From NCBI RefSeq assembly GCF_011045015.1, contig NZ_JAAKZY010000009.1, positions 1 to 64,000 on the forward strand: DNA of 64,000 nt. Reading direction: 5' to 3'. This stretch comes from Streptomyces scabichelini. Lineage in GTDB: Bacteria > Actinomycetota > Actinomycetes > Streptomycetales > Streptomycetaceae. Under the pieces are notes generated by a model. It did no database searches. It worked only from the letters and a program-made list of their open reading frames with translations, and had not been told where the DNA came from. A program made the position numbers and the translations under genes. Below, piece after piece: positions 51,823 through 59,665 of this stretch (position 1 is the stretch's first letter; each line of letters begins with the position of its first letter).

Positions 51823-53648
51823 CCGCCCCAGCGTGCGAGTCACCGCTGCTCGCGGTGGACGGGCTGACCGTGCACCGGGCGGCGGACGGTGCCCTCGTCC
51901 TGCCGCCGACCGATCTGCGGGCCGAATCCGGACAGGTCGTCGTCATCACCGGGCCCTCGGGCGCAGGCAAGACCACTTTGCTGCACGCTCTCCTCGGCAC
52001 CGTCCCGGCTGGGTTGCGCCGGTCGGCCGGCACCGTGCGCTGGGCGGGCACGCTCCTGAAGGAGGGTCGCCCCGCCCGGACTTGGCGCCGTACGTGCTGC
52101 GGCCTGCTGGGCCAGGACCCCGGCGCCGCGTTGCATCCGCTGTGGCGCGTCGGACGCCTGATCGGCGAGGACCTCGCCGGCGACCGCGACGCCCGAGCGG
52201 CACGCGTCGCCGAGCAACTCGACCTCCTGGGGCTGCCGCCCGAGCTCGTGTCGCGCCGCGCGGGCGAACTCTCCGGTGGCCAGGCCCAACGGGTGGCGCT
52301 GGCCCGCGCGCTCGTCGCGGACCCCGCTCTCCTGGTCCTCGACGAGCCGACATCGGCCATGGACCCGGCAACGGCAGCCCTGGTGAGGCGAGTTGTCGCG
52401 GCCCGGCGCGGCTCACCGGGCCGCTGCGTGGTCCTGGTGACCCACGATGCGCGCCTCTTCGGCGAACTGGCGGACGTCACGATCCGCGTCGCACCGGCCG
52501 GAGCGGTCGCTGAACGCGAGGTGCCGGGGCCCGGGGCCGGCGCGACCGGCCGAGGCTTGGGCGATGCCGGGGCGGTGGAGCTGCCTCGCGCGCTGCCGGA
52601 GGCCGACCGGCCCAGGCCGGGTATGCGCCGTCCGCCCTCGGCCGACGATCGGCCTCGGCAGCCGGTGCCCCACACGCCGTCGGGCGCGGATCGGTCCGGA
52701 CCGGGGGGTGTGCTTCCCGTTCCGGCACCCGCCGACCTCGCCCACCCTGCGGCGGCCCCCGCGCCTCCGGTCGGGTACGGCTCCCACGCCCAGGCACCTC
52801 CCCGGGACGAGAGTGTCGAGCGGCGATCGGCGCCGCAGGCCACCGCCGTGCCCCGGCCGAGTCCAGCCCTGTCCGCCCGGGGCCTGCTGCTGACCACCCC
52901 TGATGGGGCGGTGCTGCTGGAGGACGGCGATCTCGACCTGCCCGCAGGAAGTACGACCGCCGTGATCGGGACCTCGGGCGTCGGCAAGACGACGTTGCTG
53001 CATGCCCTCGTGGGCCGCCGTCCTGCGGTCGCCGGGACGCTGCTGCTGCACGGCACACCGTTGCCGGCCGCCACCCGGCACCGCGGCCGGGACCAGCTGC
53101 GCGCCGTGCAGCTCGCCGGACAGAGCGCCGTCGACGAACTCAACCCCGCCCAGCGCGTGGGCCGGGCCGTGGCCCGACCGCTGACCGTGCTGCACGGCCT
53201 GGACCGGGCCGCCGCCCTGACCGAGGCACAGGCGGTGCTGGCAGCCGTCGGGCTGCCGCCCGGTATCGCGGCACGTCGCCCGCACACGCTCTCCGGCGGC
53301 CAGCGCCAGAGGGCCGTTCTCGCCCGGGCCCTGGCCGCGCGCCCCGACGTACTGCTGCTCGACGAGCCCACCGCTTCCCTCGACCCCGACACCGCCCGGT
53401 CCGTACTCGACCTGCTGGACCGAGTTCGCGAGACAGGGACCGCGATCCTGGCCGTCACCCACGACCCGGCCGTGGCGGCCCGCGCGGACGACGTGCTGGC
53501 GCTGCGGGACGGCCGCCTCCTCGCGATTCCCCCGGATTCCCTCGGCCCTCCGGTTCCTTCCGCCCCCCACCCGCCGCGCCTGCGCGACCCAGCACTGAAC
53601 GAACCGCGACCCAGAACTGAACGAACGGAGCCTCCCGTTGTCCGATGA
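51819..53648 (+). CDS. ABC importer ATPase with two fused nucleotide-binding domains (DppD-DppF type)
   Basis: 609 residues. Domain 1 (about 1-230): Walker A GPSGAGKTT near 45-53, signature LSGGQAQRVALARAL near 151, Walker B LLVLDEPTSAMD. A linker of roughly 115 residues rich in Pro, Ala and Arg follows. Domain 2 (about 350-575): Walker A GTSGVGKTT near 387, signature LSGGQRQRAVLARAL near 491, Walker B VLLLDEPTASLD. In Opp/Dpp systems these are usually two proteins. Fusion gives a single polypeptide to serve both permeases. ATGA overlap with the permease gene. The second half keeps DppF-type features (QSAVDELNPAQRVGRAV). Confidence 0.9.
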   Translation: MTAPACESPLLAVDGLTVHRAADGALVLPPTDLRAESGQVVVITGPSGAGKTTLLHALLGTVPAGLRRSAGTVRWAGTLLKEGRPARTWRRTCCGLLGQDPGAALHPLWRVGRLIGEDLAGDRDARAARVAEQLDLLGLPPELVSRRAGELSGGQAQRVALARALVADPALLVLDEPTSAMDPATAALVRRVVAARRGSPGRCVVLVTHDARLFGELADVTIRVAPAGAVAEREVPGPGAGATGRGLGDAGAVELPRALPEADRPRPGMRRPPSADDRPRQPVPHTPSGADRSGPGGVLPVPAPADLAHPAAAPAPPVGYGSHAQAPPRDESVERRSAPQATAVPRPSPALSARGLLLTTPDGAVLLEDGDLDLPAGSTTAVIGTSGVGKTTLLHALVGRRPAVAGTLLLHGTPLPAATRHRGRDQLRAVQLAGQSAVDELNPAQRVGRAVARPLTVLHGLDRAAALTEAQAVLAAVGLPPGIAARRPHTLSGGQRQRAVLARALAARPDVLLLDEPTASLDPDTARSVLDLLDRVRETGTAILAVTHDPAVAARADDVLALRDGRLLAIPPDSLGPPVPSAPHPPRLRDPALNEPRPRTERTEPPVVR

Positions 53649-55035
53649 AGCGACCACCGATACCACCACCATCGACGCAGTCGACACCACCGCTCTGATC
53701 GCCGACCACCCCTGGGTGGCCGACGCACGCCCCGCACCCGACGGAGTCCTGCTGGTCACCCCCCATCCGAGCGCGACAGCCGTTCTTCCCGCGCCGGGAC
53801 CCCTGGTCCGCGAGCACCTAGCGCACTGGGCGGAGGTGTACGAGTGGGTGTACGAGACGGGTGAGGGCCGGCACGCCGACGACCTGGACCTGTCCGGCTG
53901 GCGCTCCTCCGACACCGGAAAGCCGCTGCCCGCCGCCCATATGCGGGACTGGGTCGACCGCACGGTCGACCTCGTCCTCTCCCAGCGGCCCCGTCGGCTG
54001 CTCGAACTCGGTTGCGGTACCGGCCTGTTGGCCCACAGGCTGCACCCGCGACTGGACGGCTATGTAGGCACCGACGTGACCGAGGTGGCGGTCGCCCGGC
54101 TGCACGCCGCCGGACTGCCCCGTACCGCCTTCGTGCGCGCGGCCGCCCACGAGGCACAGGCGCCCGCAGTCCGGCAGGCGATGGACCAGGTATTCGGCCC
54201 CGGCGTACGTCCGGACTGCGTCCTGCTGAACTCCGTCACCCAGTGCTTCCCCAACCTCGTCTACCTGACGGCGTTCCTGCATCACGCGCTGGCCGCGGTC
54301 GAGGACGGCGGCACGGTGATCGTCGGCGACATCCGCCACTCCGGACTGCTCGAAGACCACTTCGACCGGGTGGAGAGGGCGCGCGACCTCGAAGCGGCCG
54401 ACGCGGACATCGCCGCGCGGGTGGCCTCGGCCGTGGCGGGGGACGAGGAACTGTCGTTCGCCCCCGAAGCCGTACGCGAGATCCTGGCCGCCCAGCCCCG
54501 GACCGTCCGGATGAGCGTCCATGCCCGCACGATGGCCGAGGACACCGAACTCACCCGGTACCGCTACGACCTCGTCCTGCATGTCGGCTCCGCCTCCGGC
54601 CTCCCGGACGCGTCCGATGTGCGTCGGCTGCCCTGGCAGGGGCTCGCGGGCCAGGAGCTGCCGACGGTTCTGCGCGCGGCGCTGGCACCCGGGCCCACCA
54701 TCCTGCACAGCATCCCCAACGCCCTCCTCGCGGCAGCCCCGGACGCCATCACTCCGTACGACCTGCGACAGGCACTGACCGGTACGGACGCTGCCGTGCT
54801 GCTCGACTCCGGCGACCCCCGGATGCTCGCCGTGGCCGCGCCCGCCGACTGCGCCACCGCTGCCTCCCACGGCCCGGTTCGGGCACCGGTCGGCCGCCTG
54901 GCCCATGAGCCGCTGCCCGCGTTCGTACGGCGCCGGCTGCCGGAAGTCCTGCGCGACCATGTCCGCCGTACCGCACCCGGCACGGTACCGCCGAAGATCG
55001 TGGTGGACGACGCGTCGGCGGGAGAGACGCGATGA
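53638..55035 (+). CDS. Free-standing NRPS-type methyltransferase domain
   Basis: 465 residues. The central part matches the methyltransferase domain normally found inside NRPS proteins. DLDLSGWRSSDTGKPLPAAH precedes MRDWVDRTVDLVLSQRPRRL, then motif I LLELGCGTGLLAHRL near residue 122 and YVGTDVTEVAVARL, with GGTVIVGDIRHSGLLEDHF further on. In yersiniabactin HMWP1 a comparable domain sits between Cy3 and PCP3. The TTG start at 53638 has a GGAG site and overlaps the ATPase gene by 11 bases. The C-terminal 150 residues hold a segment with PWQGLAGQELPTVLRAALA of unclear role, perhaps for docking. It would act in trans on a carrier-bound intermediate. Confidence 0.82.
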   Translation: MSDEATTDTTTIDAVDTTALIADHPWVADARPAPDGVLLVTPHPSATAVLPAPGPLVREHLAHWAEVYEWVYETGEGRHADDLDLSGWRSSDTGKPLPAAHMRDWVDRTVDLVLSQRPRRLLELGCGTGLLAHRLHPRLDGYVGTDVTEVAVARLHAAGLPRTAFVRAAAHEAQAPAVRQAMDQVFGPGVRPDCVLLNSVTQCFPNLVYLTAFLHHALAAVEDGGTVIVGDIRHSGLLEDHFDRVERARDLEAADADIAARVASAVAGDEELSFAPEAVREILAAQPRTVRMSVHARTMAEDTELTRYRYDLVLHVGSASGLPDASDVRRLPWQGLAGQELPTVLRAALAPGPTILHSIPNALLAAAPDAITPYDLRQALTGTDAAVLLDSGDPRMLAVAAPADCATAASHGPVRAPVGRLAHEPLPAFVRRRLPEVLRDHVRRTAPGTVPPKIVVDDASAGETR

Positions 55036-56477
55036 GGGTGGCGGACGTGGCCGACGCCCTGTCCCGACTGCCCGAGGTCGCCGCCTGGCAGTGGGTGCCG
55101 GGCAGCGAGGGTGACACCCTGCTGATCGCCGGTCCGGTGGACGACGCACGGGGAGACGACCGGGGCGCGGACACCGGCTGGGCCGAGCAGGCCGTGATCG
55201 ACGCCGCCGCCTCCGGCGACGCCGCCGTGACCGGTACCGACCTCGCGCAACTCCCGGCTCTGATGCGCCTGTTGGACGAGACCGCGCTGCTGACCATGGC
55301 CCGCGTGCTGGACCGTACCCGTCTCTTCCGGGACGCGGCGCCGCACACGGCTGCCGAGGTCGTGGCGGCGCTGGGCACGGCGCCTCGCCACGCCTGGATC
55401 GTACGGCGCTGGCTGCGCACCCTGGCCGCCGAGAGTCGGCTCGCTCTTGACCCGACGACGGGCCACTACCGGGACCTGACCGCGCCCGGCCGTGCGGAGT
55501 ACGCCCGTGCCCGTCGCACCCTGGACGAGGCCCGCAGCGGCATGGGCTACCCGGAGTCCATGACGCGCTTCTTCTTCGCCGCAGCCGACCGGCTTCCCCT
55601 CCTGCTCCAGGACCGCACGAGCCTGCAGGAAGTGCTCTTCCCCGAGGGCGAGACGGACACGGCCGAAGGCAACTACCGCGACAACGTGCCGAGCCGATGG
55701 GCCAACCACGCCGCCGCCGACCTGATCGCGCACGAGGCCCGCCGACGAGCCCGCCGACGAGAGGGACAGGGAAGCGGCAGCCGGCCACTGCGCGTGCTGG
55801 AGGCGGGAGCCGGGGTGGGCGGCACCACGGAAGCGGTGCTGAGCGCCCTCGGCTCCACTCCGGTCGACTATCTGTTCACCGATGTGTCCCGGTTCTTCCT
55901 TCAGACCTCGCGTACCCGCTTCGGCACCCATCCGGGCCTGCGCCAGGCGCTGTTCGACATCAACCGCGACCCGACAGCACAGGGTTTCACCCCCGCTTCC
56001 CACGATGTGATCCTCGTGGCCAACGTCCTGCACAACGCGCGCCACATCGGCCGTGCGCTCGCCGCCCTGCGGGAACTGCTGGTGCCGGACGGCCTGCTGG
56101 TGCTCGTCGAGTCCTGCCGGGAGCACTATCAGGCACTCACCTCGATGTACCTGCTGATGTCGCCGCAGGCGGACGAGGAGGGCTGGTTCACCGACCTGAG
56201 GGCCGGCCAGGACCGGGTCTTCCTCACCGAGGGGGAGTGGACGCGGCAGCTGGACGCCGCCGGATTCCGGCCCCTGCCGGTCCTGCCGCCCGACGGGCAC
56301 CCCCTGACCGCCCTCGGCCAGCACGTCGTCGCGGGCCGCGCCCGACCCGGCCGGGGCAGGCCCGACCCCGGCCGCGTCGCAGGGGCGCTCGCCCAGCTGC
56401 CCGAGACGGCCCGCCCCGTACGCGTCCACGCCGTGGACCGCGTTCTGCCCACCACCATGTCTGGAGCCAGCCGTTGA
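55032..56477 (+). CDS. Free-standing PKS-type C-methyltransferase domain
   Basis: 481 residues. The N-terminal 230 residues are helical with a lid-like region (LLTMARVLDRTRLFRDAAPH, HAWIVRRWLRTLAAESRL). The SAM-binding core reads VLEAGAGVGGTTEAVLSALG near residue 255, then VDYLFTDVSRFFLQTSRTRF and FDINRDPTAQGF, the pattern of cMT domains embedded in PKS modules. In HMWP1 such a domain lies between AT and KR, exactly what the PKS here lacks. It should alpha-methylate the beta-ketoacyl chain in trans. ATGA overlap upstream and TTGA overlap downstream place it tightly in the operon. Confidence 0.85.
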   Translation: MRVADVADALSRLPEVAAWQWVPGSEGDTLLIAGPVDDARGDDRGADTGWAEQAVIDAAASGDAAVTGTDLAQLPALMRLLDETALLTMARVLDRTRLFRDAAPHTAAEVVAALGTAPRHAWIVRRWLRTLAAESRLALDPTTGHYRDLTAPGRAEYARARRTLDEARSGMGYPESMTRFFFAAADRLPLLLQDRTSLQEVLFPEGETDTAEGNYRDNVPSRWANHAAADLIAHEARRRARRREGQGSGSRPLRVLEAGAGVGGTTEAVLSALGSTPVDYLFTDVSRFFLQTSRTRFGTHPGLRQALFDINRDPTAQGFTPASHDVILVANVLHNARHIGRALAALRELLVPDGLLVLVESCREHYQALTSMYLLMSPQADEEGWFTDLRAGQDRVFLTEGEWTRQLDAAGFRPLPVLPPDGHPLTALGQHVVAGRARPGRGRPDPGRVAGALAQLPETARPVRVHAVDRVLPTTMSGASR

Positions 56478-58489
56478 CTTCCTCACCGCCAGTTCCCGCA
56501 CCTGACGCCCTTGACGACCTCGTGCAGTCCGTACGCGGTGTCTGGGCCGACGTCCTGGAAACGGACACCGAGTCCATACCGGCCGACATCAGCTTCTTGA
56601 GCCTGGGCGGAGACTCCGTGCTCGCCGTGCGCATGGCGGCACTGATCCGCAAGCGGCTGGGCGTGAACCTCGCCCTGTCGGACGTACGCGTCGAACACAC
56701 CGCAGCCCACCTGGCGGCGCTCCTCCACGAGCGCGGCACCGCGGGCGGACTGCCCCGCAGCCTGTCCCTGGACCTCGAGCGGCGAAAGGATCCGGACGCA
56801 CCCTTCCCCCTGCTGCCGCTCCAGCAGGGCTACTTCGTCGGCCAGCAGGACGCCTGGGAGCTGTCCTACCGTTCCGCGCACCACTACGTGGACATCGGCC
56901 TTGAGGACATCGACAACGAAGAGATCGCCGAAGCGCTCCAGGACGCGCTGGAGCGGCTCGCGGAACACCAGTCCGTACTACGGGCCCGCATCCTGCCCGA
57001 CGGCAGGCAGCGGATCCTCCCCCTCGACGACCCCGACGCCATGCCGCAGCTGCGCGTGACCGATCTCAGCACCGCGGGGGAGGAGGAGATCGCCACCCAA
57101 CTCTCGGCGATCCGGCGGGAGATGAGCACCGAGGGCCCCGACCCGGCCGTGGGCTGCGGACTCGACATGCGCCTCACCCTGCTCCCGGGGAACCGCGCCC
57201 GGCTGCACTCCTCCACCAGTCTGCTGATCATCGACGGCTGGTCGTCCGGAGTCTTCTACCGGGATCTGTTCGCCCTCGTCTCCGACTACAACGCCGTACT
57301 CGCCCCGCTGGAGGTCGACTTCGGAGACTACGTCGCGAGCCTGCGCGACCTGCCCGACACGGAGGAGTGGCGCCAGGACCGCGACTGGTGGTGGGACCGC
57401 CTCGACGACTTCCCGCTGCCCCCGGCTCTGCCCCTGGTGGCCGATCCGGCCGATGTGCGCCCCACGTTGATGGGCACGCGGCAGGCCGTGCTCGACGCCG
57501 AGCGGTGGGGGGCGCTGCGCGCTCACTGCGCCGAGCACGGTGTCACGCCGTCGGCCGCGATGTTCGCGGTGTTCTCCGCCGCCGTGGCCCGCGCCTGCGG
57601 ACACCGGCGCTTCCTGCTCAACACCCTGCAACTGAACCGGCTGCCGCTGCACCCGGACGTGCCCCGGCTGGTGGGAGCCTTCTCGTCCACCATGCTCATG
57701 CCGGTCGAACTGCCCGAGAACCCCGTCTTCTCCGATCTGGCGATCAGCGCCCAGCAGGCCGTCTCGGACGCGCTCGCGCACCACCTGGTCTCCGGAGTCG
57801 AGGTTTCCCGCGAGCTGGGCCGCCGCCGTGGCACCCGCCGTCCGGTCGCCCCTGTGGTCTTCCAGAGCACCCTCGGAGTGGATGCGGCGCTGGGCAGCGA
57901 GGTCCCCCATGAGGCCGGCCCGCTCGGCCGGATCGATCTGCTCAGCCACCACCAGCAGCTGAGGACCCCTCAGGTCGCCCTGGAACTCCGGCTGTTCGAG
58001 CTGCGCGGCGAACTCGTCGTCGTCTTCTCACTGGTGGAGGAGATCTTCGCCGCCGAGGACGTGGACCGCATGTTCCAGGACGTGGTGAGCACCGTCGAAT
58101 CCCTGGTGGAGAAGGAGGCATGGTCGGCCCCGGTCACACTCCCGAGCACATGGGACGCACCGCAGTCGGACACCGCCGGCACGGCACCCGGCGGACGACT
58201 GTCCGTCCCGTCGGCGCAGGACCTGTCCGGCGAGGAGCCCGGGCCTCCCCGCGACGATCTGGAGCTGGCCGTCGCAGCGGAGTGGGCCGAGTTGCTCGAG
58301 TGCGCGGTGACCGACAGAGCGTCGGACTTCTTCGCACTGGGCGGGGATTCGCTGCTGGCGGTACGGATGCTCGGCGTACTGGCCCGCAAGGGTGTCGGCC
58401 GGGTGACGCCGCGCCGTTTCCTGGAACGACCCACGGTAGCCGGTCTCGCCGATGCGGTACGTGACGGTGGATCGGCCGCCGCGGGATGA
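56474..58489 (+). CDS. NRPS: PCP - Cy-like - PCP (stand-alone)
   Basis: 671 residues from the TTG at 56474, which overlaps the previous stop and has a GGAG site; the much longer open frame upstream is a shadow. The first PCP has LGGDS (Ser48). The condensation-superfamily domain, about 105-540, opens PFPLLPLQQGYFVGQQDAWE as Cy domains do. Its motif, however, reads SLLIIDGWS: the first Asp is Ser249, while Asp254 and Ser257 are kept. The second PCP has LGGDS (Ser626). No A domain is present, so both carriers must be loaded in trans, presumably by the cysteine A domain. It corresponds to the Cy2-PCP2 end of HMWP2 plus one extra carrier, which could replace the PCP missing before the TE. Confidence 0.87.
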   Translation: MTSSPPVPAPDALDDLVQSVRGVWADVLETDTESIPADISFLSLGGDSVLAVRMAALIRKRLGVNLALSDVRVEHTAAHLAALLHERGTAGGLPRSLSLDLERRKDPDAPFPLLPLQQGYFVGQQDAWELSYRSAHHYVDIGLEDIDNEEIAEALQDALERLAEHQSVLRARILPDGRQRILPLDDPDAMPQLRVTDLSTAGEEEIATQLSAIRREMSTEGPDPAVGCGLDMRLTLLPGNRARLHSSTSLLIIDGWSSGVFYRDLFALVSDYNAVLAPLEVDFGDYVASLRDLPDTEEWRQDRDWWWDRLDDFPLPPALPLVADPADVRPTLMGTRQAVLDAERWGALRAHCAEHGVTPSAAMFAVFSAAVARACGHRRFLLNTLQLNRLPLHPDVPRLVGAFSSTMLMPVELPENPVFSDLAISAQQAVSDALAHHLVSGVEVSRELGRRRGTRRPVAPVVFQSTLGVDAALGSEVPHEAGPLGRIDLLSHHQQLRTPQVALELRLFELRGELVVVFSLVEEIFAAEDVDRMFQDVVSTVESLVEKEAWSAPVTLPSTWDAPQSDTAGTAPGGRLSVPSAQDLSGEEPGPPRDDLELAVAAEWAELLECAVTDRASDFFALGGDSLLAVRMLGVLARKGVGRVTPRRFLERPTVAGLADAVRDGGSAAAG

Positions 58490-58576
58490 CCGTACGCGGC
58501 GAGGGCGGCAGCTGCATTCTGGGTGACAGGGGTGCGGCCCTTGCGTCAGCCGGGCAGGGGCGGGCCCGCACGACCG

Positions 58577-58612
58577 CCCGCGGCGGGAGCACCCTGGCGC
58601 TCCCGCCGCGGG
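58577..58612. terminator. Bidirectional terminator hairpin between convergent genes
   Basis: Arms CCCGCGGCGGGAGC and GCTCCCGCCGCGGG pair perfectly over 14 bases around an eight-base loop. It lies between the end of the long synthetase operon (58489, plus) and the end of the flavoenzyme gene (58618, minus), so it can stop transcripts from both sides. Confidence 0.8.
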
Positions 58613-58617
58613 GCGGG

Positions 58618-59547
58618 TCAGCCGGTGAGCCCCGCGTCCTCGCGGAACAGCTCCTGGTCCAGCCAGACCGCGGCGCGCGCTCCGTCGGCGGCCCCAGTGA
58701 TCACAAAGGTGAGCGCGTCCGGCAGTGCTTCCAGACGGGCGGCATCACCGGCCGCGTAGACGCCGGGCACGCTCGTCCGCTGGAACTCGTTCACGCGAAT
58801 GCAGCCGTCGGGCAGCATCTCGCAGCCGAGTTGCTCGGCGAGTGCGGAGTGCTGCCTGGTGGGCGCCCGGTGGTAGACGGCCTGGCGCTCCAGTACGCGT
58901 CCGTCCGCCAGTACCAGCCGCACCTCGCCCTCCTTGCCCTCGACCCGGGAGACCGGGGTTTCGTCGACGGCGATCCCGGCGGCGGCGAGCCTGCTCGCCG
59001 CCTGCTCGGGCACCGGATGCCCGTCGGTGCACACCACCACGTCGTCGCTGAACCGGTCGGCGATGTACAGGGCCTGCATGATCTGCGGCAGCTCGCGGCC
59101 CAGAACGGCGATGGTCATGCCCCGCGTCTCCCAGCCGTGGCAGAAGGGACAGTGATAGACACCCCGGCCGAAGAGCTCGCCGACGCCCTCCACCTGGTCG
59201 AGGACATCGACCTGTCCGGTGGCGAGGATCAGTTTGCGGCCCGCCACCCTGCTGCCGTCGGCGAGCGTCAGCGTGAACCCGTTCCCTTCCTCCGCCGCGG
59301 CGGCCGTGGCCACCAGCGCCTCTCGAATCTCCACACTCGGGTAGGCCGCGAGCTGCTCACGGCCTATGCGGCGCAGCTCCGCCGGGGACGCGCCGTCCCG
59401 GCTGAGGAACATGTGCATCTCGGCGGCCGGTGCGTTGCGTGGTTCACCGCTGTCCAGGAGCAGCACCTTCCGGCGCTGACGGCCCGACACCAGTGCTGCG
59501 TTGAGACCGGCGGGGCCTCCACCGACCACGACTACGTCGTACGACAT
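58618..59547 (-). CDS. FAD/NAD(P)-dependent thioredoxin-reductase-like oxidoreductase (GliT/HlmI-like)
   Basis: 309 residues. The FAD motif VVVVGGGPAGLNAAL is at the N-terminus and the NAD(P) domain has TIAVLGRELPQ. A redox pair is present in VYHCPFCHGWE (Cys133, Cys136), the form seen in HlmI, GliT and DepH-type dithiol oxidases as well as in other small actinobacterial reductases. The late FAD motif is VYAAGDAARLEALP. The ATG at 59547 with AGAGGAG is preferred; an upstream start at 59580 lacks a site. It shares an intergenic region containing Zur-like element 4 with the reductase gene. It could oxidise product thiols or reduce a ligand; the sequence does not decide. Confidence 0.82.
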   Translation of the reverse strand: MSYDVVVVGGGPAGLNAALVSGRQRRKVLLLDSGEPRNAPAAEMHMFLSRDGASPAELRRIGREQLAAYPSVEIREALVATAAAAEEGNGFTLTLADGSRVAGRKLILATGQVDVLDQVEGVGELFGRGVYHCPFCHGWETRGMTIAVLGRELPQIMQALYIADRFSDDVVVCTDGHPVPEQAASRLAAAGIAVDETPVSRVEGKEGEVRLVLADGRVLERQAVYHRAPTRQHSALAEQLGCEMLPDGCIRVNEFQRTSVPGVYAAGDAARLEALPDALTFVITGAADGARAAVWLDQELFREDAGLTG

Positions 59548-59596
59548 CGTTCTCCTCTGCCCGGAGTGATCACGGTCCACTACCCAGCAATCTTAA

Positions 59597-59611
59597 TGAT
59601 AATAGTTTTCA
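59597..59611. promoter_or_regulatory. Zur-box-like element 4
   Basis: TGATAATAGTTTTCA, within AATGATAATAGTTTTCATTT, between the divergent flavoenzyme (start 59547) and reductase (start 59666) genes. Read on the other strand it begins TGAAAAC like the other three elements. It could control both genes. Confidence 0.55.
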
Positions 59612-59665
59612 TTTGTATGTGATGGTGCGTAACTTTCCACACGTTCCACGACGAAGGGCGAACTC

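Noticed and set aside
55697..56473. N-terminal extension of the PCP-Cy-PCP protein
   Set aside because: It is the shadow of the PKS-type methyltransferase gene. The TTG at 56474 with a GGAG site and TTGA overlap is far better.
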